From NCBI GenBank assembly GCA_964247055.1, contig OZ176054.1:5270001-5334000 (forward strand): a stretch of DNA of 64,000 nucleotides, in the 5' to 3' direction. The stretch is from Paragordius varius (taxonomy: Eukaryota > Nematomorpha). Position 1 is the stretch's first letter. Each line of letters begins with the position of its first letter. Both the position numbers and the translations under genes were made by a program. The notes below the pieces were generated by a model. It saw only the letters and a list, made by a program, of their open reading frames with translations, was not told where the DNA came from and made no database searches. Shown here one piece after another: positions 38,601 through 51,241 of this stretch.

Positions 38601-40289
38601 TTCATCCGTCAATCTTGTAATATATTTTGCATCACTAAATGCTTTGTTATTTTCAGCAATAATTTGAAATATAGAAATAATTTCTGACCAATGTTGAACT
38701 TTGTTCATTACATTATTTAAAAATGTTTTGTTGTTGTGCTTCTAATGATTTTCCAAAAAAATTATTATCTTGTTTGGATTCAGAACTATATTTACCATAT
38801 TCATTTCTATGTTTAGTTTCGTAGTGGCGACGAATATAAGAATCCTTGAACACACTCATTGATTCTTTACAATTAAACCTCAATAATAAAATATCCAAAA
38901 GTCCAATTTTCATTAAATTTGCTGTGTTCTTTAATAATTTTTGTTTGCTTTGATCTACTATTTATTTATTTTTCAATAAAATATGAATAAATCCAATAAA
39001 TTAAAAATTAACATCTATAATAGTGAAACATGGTTGTCAATTTAAGAATGTTTATGTATAAGAGTATCTGAGGAAAAGAATAAATGCTAAATTTTCGAAA
39101 AAGTTGTCATTATTTACAGACGGCATTTTGGCACGCTTACTAAAACTTTAATTTTTCTGAATGCTTTGGTGAGCCATATAAAAACACACGGCTAGCCAAG
39201 TTTGACTCGCGATAGGTTGGTAATCCTCTATTAACTTTTGGGTTAATAAAAACAAATGGTTGAAATTGCAATCTTTTTCTATCTTACATATTAAATTTTA
39301 TTATGTACGAAATTTGTTTTTATCATATGCTTCTATATTAAAAATAGCCAACAATAATGTGAATTCAACATTAATGTTCATACTGTATTATAAAAATAAT
39401 GGGGGAATAATGCTATAAATAAACTTGTAACAACCGAGATGCGCCAAACAGTTGATCATTAATATTGTGTTTTTATTCGGCAAATATGAAAAAAACATCC
39501 TTAATGTATATTTTTTGGGTTGGAAAAAATTATTGAAATGGTTAAATTATCGGGAAGAGTTACGCTTATATTTTAGCAAACATATTTTTTTAAAATTGCT
39601 TCATCTTAAAAAATTATAAAAATTTCTCTTCGCTCGAGGCAAATGGCGTTTGACCCCTGAATTTTTCGGCTTCTGTCATCCCATCATTCATTTTCCATAA
39701 ATTTTTTTCAAAATGCACCAATGGACCCCAAAAGGTGTACGGTCCATTTTATATATTTTTGCACCTAAATAGTTTGAATATTATTTTATAAAAAAATTTC
39801 TTTTTAGGTTAGACATATCATGGGATTTTTGATCGAAATCGGTACTCACAAACAGTCCTTATCCAATTTATTAGAGCTTCTAAATCCCGGCAGCCAAACA
39901 AACAAAGGAACGGTGAAATTAGCACCTGCATATCCTTTGGTTTTATGGGAAGCCAATTTTTCAAACATAAAGTGGATGTACTCAAATCTCGAAATTGTGA
40001 AAATACTCAGGCACCTTGCGGTACATTAACATATGACCGCTCAAAAAATAAAGAAATTCTATTTTTTCCATATATATAATGAAATTACTGATATTTGATA
40101 CGAATTCCATATTGTAAATTTTAAATTATATATTAATGCATAACCCTTATTTTTATAATGTTTTAGAAAATTTGGGTAGAGTATACATCCAAAGCACTTA
40201 TGCTTAAAATGATGATGGACGATCTTATAACACTTCTTGATACTGACACACTGAAGAATGGATTTATTAATATTACCGATATTTTATAA
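35686..40289 (+). CDS. PUS3: tRNA pseudouridine synthase 3 (five exons)
   Basis: Makes pseudouridine at positions 38/39 of the tRNA anticodon arm. Exons 35686-35761, 35786-35911, 35933-36363, 39808-40020 and 40167-40289 give 322 residues (human 481), covering the catalytic core but without the long C-terminal extension. Landmarks: HVFLRILYLGWDYKG, SRQTSNYHRCGRTDKG with the catalytic aspartate of GRTD, AFAQVISIDIRC, LLNKVLPFNIR, RKYRYVFPH, GTHNLQNFCKID, FLWHQ joined to VRHIMG, PLVLWEANF and IKWMY. Introns 1 and 2 are 24 and 21 nt; intron 2 falls inside the GRTDKG-VNAF core. Intron 3 is 3444 bp (36364-39807) and contains a foldback element and a hAT remnant. The last exon (40167-40289) was found by matching LWANHAVKTHM. 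Coding continuity holds across all joins. Confidence 0.92.
36915..37650. mobile_element. Foldback element in PUS3 intron 3
   Basis: Long inverted arms: 36960-37060 (CATGTCCCTTTTCGGTACAC...) is repeated in reverse at about 37500-37610, with further pairing outward (AAGTATATAAAAAATTAC) and inward (TTAGGTATTAATCAGTATG). The loop (about 37135-37410) holds a 69-codon reverse frame beginning MYSFFEEDSIDES with an acidic-serine start that is too short to identify. Confidence 0.8.
38237..39229 (-). mobile_element. hAT transposon remnant in PUS3 intron 3
   Basis: The left end CAAGGGTCGGCAACC is a classic hAT terminus and the right end GGTTGGTAATCCTCTA is its imperfect complement. On the reverse strand 38713-38913 encodes FKDSYIRRHYETKHRNEYGK, the BED-finger to dimer region of hAT transposases of the ZBED/GTF2IRD2 type. 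Only about 1 kb remains, so most of the transposase is deleted. No clear 8-bp duplication. Confidence 0.7.
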
Positions 40290-41241
40290 ATATAAAATAT
40301 ACATCTCTTGTCTATAATTATAGTAAAAGGTATGACATTTAAATTAGAATTTAGAGATTAATAATGGTGTCAAATATATATTCTTTTTAGTTTATAATGC
40401 AAATATTGGTTATTTCATTGATTTTAAAAACTTGGTGTTTCTTATAAATGTTTCTTAAATACATGCTTGCTTTAACATATTGGGGTATTGCGAATTTTAC
40501 ATAGTAATTTATACTTTCAAATCTAAAATAATATTACAAATATTTGTAACCGCCTTGGATTTATAAAACACGGTCGCCAATCTTTTCTAACTTTGGCGGT
40601 TGCACCCTAACTGTGAAAAATAAAAGATTTTCAATTTAATATGATATAATGTTGAATAATCATATTTTGAAAAGCATCATTGATTTTAGTGTGTGGAAAT
40701 TCATATTATGTATTGAATATTACACATATCTCTGAGAGATATAATACCCAATAGTCATTTAATTTTAAATATCTCAAAAAATATTTTGCATTGAGTCAAA
40801 TTTATAAAATACTTTTCTTTGGCCTTTTACATGTATTATGTTTAATAACTTAATTATTTTTGTTAACTAAAAACCTAATTGACCTTTTCTATATTGGTTA
40901 ACTTAATTGACCTTATAATGCTTTAGTTAATTGTAAATGCTTTCACCTAAAATTATACAACCTTGCTCTAATCTCTATATAGTTTAATATATTTTATACA
41001 CAGTTAGATATTTTTTGTATTACAATAAATTCCTTTTACTATTTTAAATATAATGTTGGCGCGGTTCTCAATTATTATTATGGATAAAATAAGTGTTGAA
41101 AGTTATAACATTCATAATAACTTTACGAAATATATTAAATATTTACGAAGAAATTTATTAATTAAAGGAATACAGGAAAATAATGTGAATATTAAATCCA
41201 TCTTTCTTGGGCTATTGATAAAATTTCTAAAAACGATTCTT
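40290..41241. other. Intergenic after PUS3, no gene seen
   Basis: AT-rich. The frame at 41053-41253 shows no family resemblance. The segment 40565-40615 has a hAT-like look but no paired end. Confidence 0.4.
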
Positions 41242-44200
41242 TTACTTCCTTAACATTGAAAACATTCTTGGTAGGATATTTATGAAGCTGGGGATTGGCC
41301 TACCTATCCTACACCATGTGTTAAAATTTATTAGCGATATATCGGCCCCCGTGTCGAATAACATTTCGACGTGGGTCATATTTATTCCATTTACCTTAGG
41401 TTTTATTATATTATTCACATACCTGTTATTACTGGCATATTTGTTTTGGCACTGGCTGCCAAAATGATTTCTACCTGGCATTCAAATTCCTTGCCAAAAG
41501 CTGGGCCGACCGCATTTAAAACACTGTTTACGCTAGATTTGCCTCTAACAATTTATATTTCATCATTATCTGTCATTTATTACTATCGTTAGAGCTTTCA
41601 TTATTATTACCATTATTATTACTTTCTATATTATCATTATTATTTATCGTTCTAACTGAGTTTGATTTCCGGCGAGAATTCTTATATGCTAAAGCCAAAT
41701 TTAGAACTATATATAACCCCATTGGTGTATGATTGTCTAATGCCCTCGGGTAACTGCTAAGTAATTCTGTCTCTAGCTGTTTTTCCTTCAAACCACATAT
41801 GAATACATCCCGTATTAGCTCGTCGATGTCACCTTTGAATTGGTATGCGACAGCTAAACCTTTAAGTTTTATCAAAAATTCAAAGAATCCTTCACCAGAT
41901 AGTCGTTGCGATCTAAAGAAATCAAATCGGGCTAGAAAAGTATTTTGGTTTGAAATATTTCCCCCCTAGCTTCATAAATTTCCTCTCAATAAATGTTTTC
42001 CTTTTTAAGGGGGAAAAAGAGCTCCATTTTAGAAATATTATCAAAACCCGATTGATCAAGAAAGATGAATTTAATATTCTCATTTTTTGATCCAACCAAA
42101 AATACTTGTCTAGCTCGATTTAATTTCTTTAGATCAGAATGACTATCTGGTGAAGGATTCTTGGATTTTTTTATAACACTAAAGGTTTAGCTGCCGCATG
42201 CCAGTTCAAAGGTAACATCGACGAGCTAATACGGGATGTATTTATATGTGGTTTGAAGGAAAAACAGCTAGAGACAGAATTACTTAGCAGTTCCCCGAGG
42301 GCATTAGACAATCATACACCAATAGGGTTATATAAAGTTCTAAATTTGGCTTTAGCATATAATTCTCGCCGGAAATCAAACTCAGTTAGAACGATAAATA
42401 ATAATGATAATATAGAAAGTAATAATAATGGTAATAATAATGAAAGCTCTAACGATGGTAATATTAAAATGACAGATAATAATGAAATATAACTTGTTAG
42501 ACGCAAATCTAGCGTAAACAGTGTTTTAAATGCGGTCGGCCCAGCTTGTGGCAAGGAATGTTTGAATGCCACGGTAGAAATCATTTTGGCAGCCAGTGCC
42601 AAAACAAACATGCCAGTAATAACAGGCATGTGAATAATATAATAAAACCTATGGTAAATGTAAGAATAAATATGACCCCGTCGAAATGCTATTCGACACG
42701 GGGACCGACATATCGCTAATAAATTTTAACATGTGGTCTGGAATCTGTAAGCCAAAAATAAAACCCATTAATTTAATAAAAAACACTTATGATAATAACC
42801 CTTTATACATAAAAGGAGAGACAACTGTGACTCTTGAATTAAATAAAATAACAAAACCAAAGTGCTATATAACAAAAAGACAACTTCCTTTTATATACAT
42901 ACCATTTGCACTTCAAGAGTGTCCTTGAATACTTCAAGTTGGTCATTAAAATTTGAATTTTCATTTAACCATAATTTTTGCATGTATTTTTTTATTCAAT
43001 TGTTTTTTAACCTGATTTTCTTTATTTATTATCAATTCATTTGAAAACAATTTAAAGAACTACTTTTTTATTTCAAACTATTTTTTTTCCAATCTAAAAA
43101 AATTATTAACTTTTTTCAATGAAAAATTGTAAATAATATCCCAAGAAACTTGTAAATTTTTTAAGTGTTAAAATCTTATAGAGACATACGGTTTTTGAAT
43201 GATTAAAATGATATTGTTTAAAATTTATGTTTAAAAATAGAAAATAGGTTAAAAACGATAATATAAATGAATGATATACTTTTTGATTGATAAAAGCTAA
43301 AAAATCAAAGGATTAACTTGAAGTCAAGGACACTCTTGAAGTGCAAATGGTATATTTGGTATGGATTGGATCCAACCATTCAATATTCTATTAGCTTATG
43401 AATTGTAATTATTGAATTATCTCACACAACCAATATTTACAATAAATTGTCTTTATTTGACAACAAATTGGGTTGTTGGAAAGAACCCATAAAGATATTT
43501 TTAGAAAAAATAGTAGGGGCCGGGTATTTCCGGCTAGAAGGGTTCCCTTGACCTTAGAAGGGAAATTAAGTGAAAAGATCAAAAGGCTAGTATCTTTAAA
43601 AAATATTGAACCAATGGACCCTAAGCAGTCATTTTGTTGGTTCAGTTCTATAGTAAACGTATTAAAGTCGAATAATGAGTTAAGAATGTGCGCAGATTTT
43701 AAAGTGGCAATAAAATACATCAAAACACCTCATTATATGATACCCAAATTTGATGATTTAATTTCCAAAATTCTGGTAAGACCTTATCAACATTGGATTT
43801 AAAAGATGGTTATCTTCAAATTCCAGTGCACCCGGAATCTCAAAATCTTCTTACAATATTCACACCTCTTGGGCTTTTTAAATATACAAGGCTCCCTTTT
43901 GGTCTGACTTGTGCACCTATTTTTTCCTAACAGATCATGAATAAGCTATTAGGGGATCGTAAGGGAATAGCGGTCTACCTAAATGTACAATTGGTACGGG
44001 GGAAACAGATGAAGGGCATTATAGAAACTTACAAGTATTTGAAAGATTAGAACGAATGGTTAAATTAGAAATAGTTAAGATAAAGCTTTTTCAACCGAAG
44101 GTAGAATATTTCTATATCAGAAAAAATATAAAACCAGAGAACATTAAGATTAAGCCACTTCGCGTATACAGCCCCTAAAGACAAAATAAGTCTCGATCGT

Positions 44201-44892
44201 TTTTATGCCTTTTAAACTTTCATTCACGATTTATACTCTTACAATTGTCACCGAACTTCATCAGCCAGCTGGTCCCAAAAGGAAATGGTGTTGGACAATA
44301 CATTTAAATATTTTTGAAAAGGCTATGTTAATAGTGAATAACACCCGTCTCTTTCCTTTTAACACAAGGCTTCGCTTATATTAAAAAAACAGATGCATCT
44401 GGAGGGTGGGGGTTCGGTCCTGTCGCACAAGCGTCGGAAGATAAACGACAACATTGCATATTTTTCAATAAAATGTTCCCTAGCTGAAAAAAAATATTCG
44501 GTTATAGAAAAAAGGCAAAAGCCTGTATTGGCTCCAGAGAAATTAAATTTTTATATGGTAGAAAATTCGATATTAGAACAAACCATAAACATCACATCAA
44601 ATTATTCGGGCATCAACGTGTAGAGTTGAACACTATATTGTTAAGATGGATTTTAAAAATATTTAATATAATGTACTACCCGGGAACCGAAAATCTAGCA
44701 GACTCACTATCAAGACTACCAACTGGGATAACTGAAAAGTTTGACAATGACGAGGATATAGCGCAAAAGGTTCGTTTGCTATGGTGTCAGGAGTTAAACT
44801 TAAACAAGGACAGGGTGCTTAAGGAAACTCTGAGCGATGAGATGTATAAACAGATTAAAGCAGCACGAAAGAATGATTAGTCTCATCTTGGG

Positions 44893-44938
<46 letters not shown>

Positions 44939-46060
44939 TTTGATTTAATACGCATACTTTATTATCATATTGTTATCGTTGTAATTGACAAATTTAGCAT
45001 GAGGGTCGATATTCTTACTTATCTTCATAAAGGTGACCCTGGTATTTAGTCCAGGAAGCGTTAGGTAAGAAAGGTGTGTTTTGGCCTAAATTGAACCAGT
45101 ATCAAAAGATGGGTGCAAAGATGTTCAAGTTGTCAAAATCACGGTTCAAGATTGCAGTAAGCCCGACTTATAAATGGAACCCGAAAACCACCGTTTGGGA
45201 GCGATTGCATCTCGATATAGCTGGACCCGTAGATAACCTCTACTGTGCCAAAACATATAGTACCTATTGGATGGAAGTAGCACAGGCTTAAACAGTAAAC
45301 TCGATTAGTATTTTGAAACTTCTAGAAAGTTGGTATGCGCGATATGGAACCTCAGAGATGATTGTAGCTGATAATGCGTCAAATTTAAGTTCAGTGATTT
45401 TGAAAATATATTTAGTTCGAATATCAATCATGTAACTTCTGCTCCATACCACCCTCGGATAAATGATTTAGTGGAAAGGGTTATTCCAACCTTAAAAACG
45501 CACTATTATATGTCTAATGCTGAAGAAGCAATCCAGAACGCCGGTTAAACCAGGCACTGCGGGCTTACAGGTCAGAACATCACAATGGCATAAATGAGCC
45601 ACCTGCACGACTATTCCTAAAACGAAATTTACCGAAACCGCTGTCATGGATGAAAGGAAAGCCAAAGGATTATATTGATGGTACCAGATAGTATACGTGA
45701 GTTAGTTCCAAGTGAGAAAGTATTTATAAAGAAGTTAGAAGGTTGGCAACAAAGGAAAGTAGTAGAGCGAACTGAATTATTGTCATACAATATCGATGAT
45801 AGAGGTAGGGTTTTACGAAAACATACTGCGAAAAGAAATCCCAAATGAACTTAAGCGCTAACCAGAAAGACTTGGAACCGGAACAACAGAATAATAAAAA
45901 TAATAATATAATAGCCACCCCTTCTCATGGCCCCCTCATTGATAGCAATATCAATAATGATGATACCAATCCTTCCCCGGATATTTGTCAAGACTTGCAC
46001 AATATTCAACTAACTCCCAACGGCGATAAGATTGCAGAACCTCCAAGCCTTGATTAACCA
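41242..46060 (+). mobile_element. Broken Ty3/gypsy retroelement (fossil)
   Basis: Family is clear from the parts seen in order on the plus strand: gag tail with zinc knuckle and aspartic protease (LFDTG, about 42190-42760), reverse transcriptase (about 43470-43960), RNase H (about 44390-44720) and integrase core (about 45080-45550). A second copy of the gag-protease part lies in inverted orientation at about 41242-41900, so the left side is an inverted duplication. A foldback element is inserted at 42900-43352. I see no env and could not place its LTRs. It is broken, with well over ten interruptions, and looks old. Confidence 0.8.
42900..43352. mobile_element. Foldback element inserted in the gypsy fossil
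   Basis: About 453 bp with ends TACCATTTGCACTTCAAG and the complement CTTGAAGTGCAAATGGTA. The next inner block GTGTCCTTGAA is also inverted. No coding content. The same family sits in the retroelement LTR at 50505-51136, and its outermost TACCATTT also ends the family at 63577-63944. Confidence 0.8.
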
Positions 46061-47637
46061 GTCGAGAGACGATATCCCACCAGAAGCCGAAAAGGCCCTG
46101 ACAGATACACAAATCACTTTTAAAACATGCAAAAAGATATTCTCAAAAACTGTAGAAGTTCTACTTTGAGAAAAGGGTTTGATAATTATATTACAACCAA
46201 AACAACTTTTAAAACAGTAGCTTGTACATTACTTTGCGCTGGAGTAAAAGAAGACTCCAAAATGTCATCGGCTACAGAAAAATTGAATGAATTGTAAAAA
46301 TGTGAATTGGGATTAGTTGAGTTTGATACAGTTATATTTTTGAGACATGAAATATTCTACCCTTTTTCAAAATTAAGTAATTGTTCATTCATCAAATTAA
46401 ATTGGAAAGGTTTTTTTATATTTTAAAGCATTTTATACTGTGCGAAATCTGAGAGTTTGAAAAAATACCGTGATGAGTTATATATATTCCGATAGAAAAG
46501 ATTGTCAAGGTGGTTTTGTTGAGTGCGAGTTATACAATGCTATTTGCATCTTTGTGGTAATAAAAACGCGAATTTAGCGCACATTATGTTTGATAAAAGT
46601 TTTTGGTAGTGGCTAAATGCTTTATTCCAAATCAGTGTTCACAAAAAAATATCCTGAAAAATATATCTGATAAAGAAGTAAAGGGTTTAACGTCGGAAGA
46701 TCGTCGGCCACCTGCCGTCAAGACATTCCTTACCGACCCGTAAAAGGAGCTTCAGAGCAGGGAGACATCGAAGGTTGGGTTTAATATCAGTACATATATA
46801 AATAAATGCTTCAATGTTAGGTGTGATAATGTAAGTTAATAAAGTTAATAAGCCATACTATGTCGAGTCAAATGTTTAGTTAATTTTAAGATCTTATCTT
46901 TGTTGCAAAGGGGGACTTCACTTGCTTCTAAATGAGTGTGGCCTTTAAGGTAAACCATTCGGTATTAGACATCACAAGTGTCAACGTTAGCCCTTCGTGT
47001 GACTATGTCTGTTTAACCTGCGACGCTAACCGCGGATAAATAATCATTGATCTTGCTCTGAACTAAGTGTCCGGTCAAAAGAGATGTCGAAGATTGGTAA
47101 CCAGCCCTGTTCAAAAATCAGCGGATCCAACACTTCTTCCCAATTTCATTGTCCCATGTGACATTCCATGGATAAGATTGCAACGGTACATTTAAGTTCG
47201 TGGCATACATATAGAGAGAAATCCACAATATATATATTATTAGGGAAATGATCAGGATTATCATGGTGCTTTTGGTTTTGTCCTAACAAGTGATATAAGA
47301 TAGTTATTTGTACTTTTCCAATAAATGCTTTATATCAGAAAATAGCAAAATTTGCAATTAAATTTTTTGGTAGCAAAAAGCTTCATTCAAAAAAAACAAA
47401 AATATATCATAAACTACATATAAAAAGCTAATCAATATTATTAAAAACTTTCAAAGTTCAGATCAGTGTTCCAAAAATGAGCTACTTTTCTTAAAGAATA
47501 CAAAAATTCCAAGAATGCGTGTAATCATAAATATATGCTAAATTTTGTCAACTAAAATATATATTAACGAAAATAAATGCTTTTCAAAAACTAAATTTTT
47601 AGATCATTGAGGCGTCCTTCTTACCTTTGACCCAAGA
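46061..47637. other. Repeat DNA with a GC-richer patch at about 46690-47210
   Basis: Two pieces of the dispersed TGGTGCTTTTGGTTT repeat (about 46450-46680 and 47225-47460) flank about 520 bp of distinctly higher GC. The flanking pieces read on from one another, so the patch looks like an insertion into the repeat. No protein, tRNA or LTR could be recognised in it. Confidence 0.45.
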
Positions 47638-48606
47638 GGTGGGGTGATAAAAAAGTCGCACTTGACTTGTAAGCCAAGCGTGGCAAGTTGAGCGAGTTTA
47701 TTTAAGCCAGCAAGTGTGCACTTGAAGATCGGTGATAAAAAAACACTTAAGTCAGTCTTTTGCTTATGAATGTAACATTTTTTTGCCACCCAATTTGAAT
47801 TTTACAGAAATTTTGATCATTTTGACCCAAAATTTATGAAATAAGGCACAAAAAGATAAACAATTAATACAATATACATTCATTGACGTTTTGATAAACT
47901 CACTGGCACGTATTTTATCTAATATTATAGAATTTTCTAAATATTGAGCCTGGTAATAATTTTTGGATTTCGCCCCTTAAACACTTTCCATTTCTTTATC
48001 ACACTACTCATTTTGTTTGGACATTTGCAAATATAATGGGAAGATGTTAATACAATATAACATATTATTATTTTCAATTGATTATCAACATTACATTCGA
48101 AATAAATTTATGATGAAATAAATTATTTACATAAGTTAATAGTGAAGCAACATTTAGCTTTTAATAAACGAAGATTTGATATTTTACAAGATTAATATTT
48201 AATTATTAATTTTAAGAAATTTTCGAGAATCCAATTTTTTTGCGGTCACGGATATATACCATATTATTAAATATTAGCAGAGTTTTTCTATACATTTATC
48301 CTCTTACCCAATGAATAGATTAATTAGCCAAAAATTTATCAATTAACAATTTATAGCATTAACAAAGGTTTGAATTACATAAATAGATTCCAAAATATTT
48401 TTTTTCCATATTTTTAAATCTGTCAAGTGCGCTCTACACCACACTTGCAAAATCTTTAAGTTTTACTTGATCATATGATTTTTTATCACCTCCGAATCAA
48501 GTGTTCTTGCTTGACTTAATTCGTGTAATGTTAAATTTTTTTATCACGAAAGCAAGCCATGACTTGAAAAACTTGCAAGTCAAGTCAAAAATTTTTTTTA
48601 TCACCC
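47638..48606. mobile_element. MULE-like non-autonomous element with 9-bp target duplication
   Basis: 969 bp flanked by the exact 9-bp direct repeat GACCCAAGA (47629-47637 and 48607-48615), the size made by Mutator-like transposases. Ends are GGGGTGATAAAAAA and TTTTTTTATCACCC. The long inverted arms (about 150-190 bp) are built from repeated modules of GTGATAAAAAA plus a CTTGACTT-type block. No transposase frame. Confidence 0.75.
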
Positions 48607-48820
48607 GACCCAAGATGAAAACGATATAAAAACGCTTTAAGATATTATAAAAACACTTTATATATGTGATTTGATATACTAAACATTTTTATCACCTCAA
48701 AATTTTATTTAAATTTTTTGTTTGTCTAATTTATGTCAAACATAAATTCGTCTTTTACGAGAATCCACCGAAATTTGAAAACAAAGGACCTTTTAATACT
48801 TTACCTTTTGAGGTTATGTC

Positions 48821-51241
48821 TGTTTGCTATTCAAATTTGTTACACTTATGTATGATACAAATTGTAGTGATGATAATATATTCATATTTTTATATTATGA
48901 TGCAAATAACATATCTATTAGTTTAAACGTATGTATGTCTATGTATCATGCACATACCATCATGGATTATCTTTATCGTGTTGTTTGATATCATGTAAAC
49001 TACCTTCATAGAGTATACATATAACTCTATTTTTCTAATAAATGCATTATCATTTTCTTATACTGTCTCTATAATCTAACTTATCGTAACATTGGAGGCG
49101 CCACTGAGATTCAAACTCGGATGGTTAAATTTTGAGTCCAAAGTGCAACAAACATGACAATGCGAAATGCCAATCTCAACTGTGCATCGAAAATTATAAT
49201 GATAATACCAATTATAAGAATTGTAATAAATTAAATCAATTACAACACAACAATAGTTATAAGTTCACGACAGCCAGCATCAAAAGCTTGGACACATTCA
49301 TGCAAACCTTGTTGGAGTATCCATGGACCAAACAATTGTCCAGCCTGGAATCGCAAACGCAAAAAATGCGGAAAACCCAACCACTTCGCTAAAATGTGTA
49401 GGGTAAAGAAGCTGCCAAGAGTATGTTCAACCGCCAGATTTATAGAAAAGTAAGGCCAATGTCACCATGGACAGCAAAAATGATGATAAACAATACAGAA
49501 TTATCTAAGACACAGGAGTCGATATCAGTGTCATCTTGAGGAATGAAAGCAAGTTGGTAATTAAACTATGTTGAAAATTTTCCTTATCTATTTAAAAAGA
49601 CTTGTCAGGTAAGAATACATATAGCATTCAACGTCTTCACCAAGATTTGGCCTTGTCAACGAGTGCCCTTTCACTTAAGAGCAAAAGTTGGGAAAGAATT
49701 GCTAAGACTGCAGAAGTGAGACATTTTGGAACAGTTCCCAAAATCACACGGCTTACATGGGCCACGACCGCCAACGTACTGGAAGCAAACGGAGAGCTGA
49801 GAATCTCTAGCAACTTTACAAGTACGATCAACCCAGGTCTGTAGGATGACCATATCGAGGATTTGGTAAGTAAGATTGCCGAAGGACAGGCTTTCATTAA
49901 GATTGATCTGAAAGACGCTCACCTCCAAATGCCAATAGCTAAAGAGTCACAGCACCTTCTGACAATTTCAACGCAAAACGGATTTTTCCGCTACAAAAGG
50001 ATGCCTTTCAGATTGTCAACAACCGATAATATTTTAGCGAGTTATGGACCAGTTTAACAAATAATGGTCCCGGATGGGGGGAGAAAGCATAGATCAAATG
50101 AAACGCGTCGAGATACTCAACAACTTAACTACACCTGTTACTTAAAACAATAGTAATGAGAGTAATAACAACAATAATAATAATGGTAACCATGATGATA
50201 ATGATAATACTAGTAATGACTATAATAATGTTAAAGTAAATGGTAATAATAGTGAGATTAGTAATGATAATATAATGAAAGCCCTGCCTCGTTTTCCCCA
50301 GAGATTTCGCCGGAAACCGGTGCGGTTCTCCTATGGGTTAATGATGTTACCTATTCAACTTTATTATTGTAGAGATGATAATATATTCATATTTTTGTAT
50401 TATGATGCAAATAACGTATCTATAAGTTTACGCGTATATTTGTGTATATATCATGCAAATACCGTCATGGATTATCTTTAATTTATATTTGTGTTGTTTG
50501 ATATACCATCACTTCAAGAATGTCCTTGCACACTTTAAGTTAATTCTTGAACATTTAAAGTTGGTTCACTTCAAGTTGGTCATTTGACTTTTTTGTTTTT
50601 AACTTTTATTATTCAAATTGTAAATCATTCATCTATTTTATCGTTTTAAACCTATTTTCTATTATTTAACATAAATTTTAAATCAATATCAACTTTTAAT
50701 CATTCAGAAACCGTATGTCTCTAATAATTTCTCATAATTATTTTGGATATTAATAAGATTATTTTAACACTTAATTAAAAAATATATAAGTTTGGGTTAT
50801 TATACACAATTTTTCATCGAAAACATTTAAAGGTTAATAATTTTATAAAATTGCAAAAAAATTAGTTTGGAACAAAAAAGTGGTTTTTAAATAAATTACT
50901 TTTAAATGAATAAATATATAATAAATAAAGAAAATCAGGTTAAAAAACAATGGAATAAAAAATACATGCAAAAATTATGGTTAAATAATTTTAAGGAACA
51001 ATATGAAGTTTTCAAGGACCAACAATGTTTAAGGCATAACTTGAAGTTTTCACCAACTTGGAGAGTTCAAGGACCAAATTAAAATGCTCAAGGACGAACT
51101 TGAAGTGTTCAAGGACACTCTTAAAGTTCAAAATGTATATCATGTAAATTACCTTCATAAAAAATTTTATATATGTAACTCTATTTTTCTAATAAACTCA
51201 TCATTTTCTTACACTATCTCAATGATACAATTAACATAACA
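48821..51241 (+). mobile_element. Second broken Ty3/gypsy element with LTRs (fossil)
   Basis: The 5' LTR is 48821-49091 (about 271 bp, TGTTTGC...TAACA). The 3' LTR runs 50345-51241 (TGTTACC...TAACA) and is enlarged by a foldback insertion at 50505-51136. A primer-binding site follows the 5' LTR at about 49093. The interior is only about 1.25 kb and keeps a zinc knuckle and traces of protease (about 49340-49530) and reverse transcriptase (about 49600-50060). Broken, with large internal loss and many interruptions. LTR divergence suggests an old insertion. Confidence 0.75.
50505..51136. mobile_element. Foldback element inserted in the 3' LTR
   Basis: Begins ACCATCACTTCAAGAATGTC and ends with CTTAAAGTTCAAAATGTAT. 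The uninterrupted site is preserved in the 5' LTR (GTTGTTTGATATCATGTAAA, about 48980-49000), which fixes the insertion point and suggests ATAT at the junctions. Same family as 42900-43352 but longer and more diverged. Confidence 0.75.
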
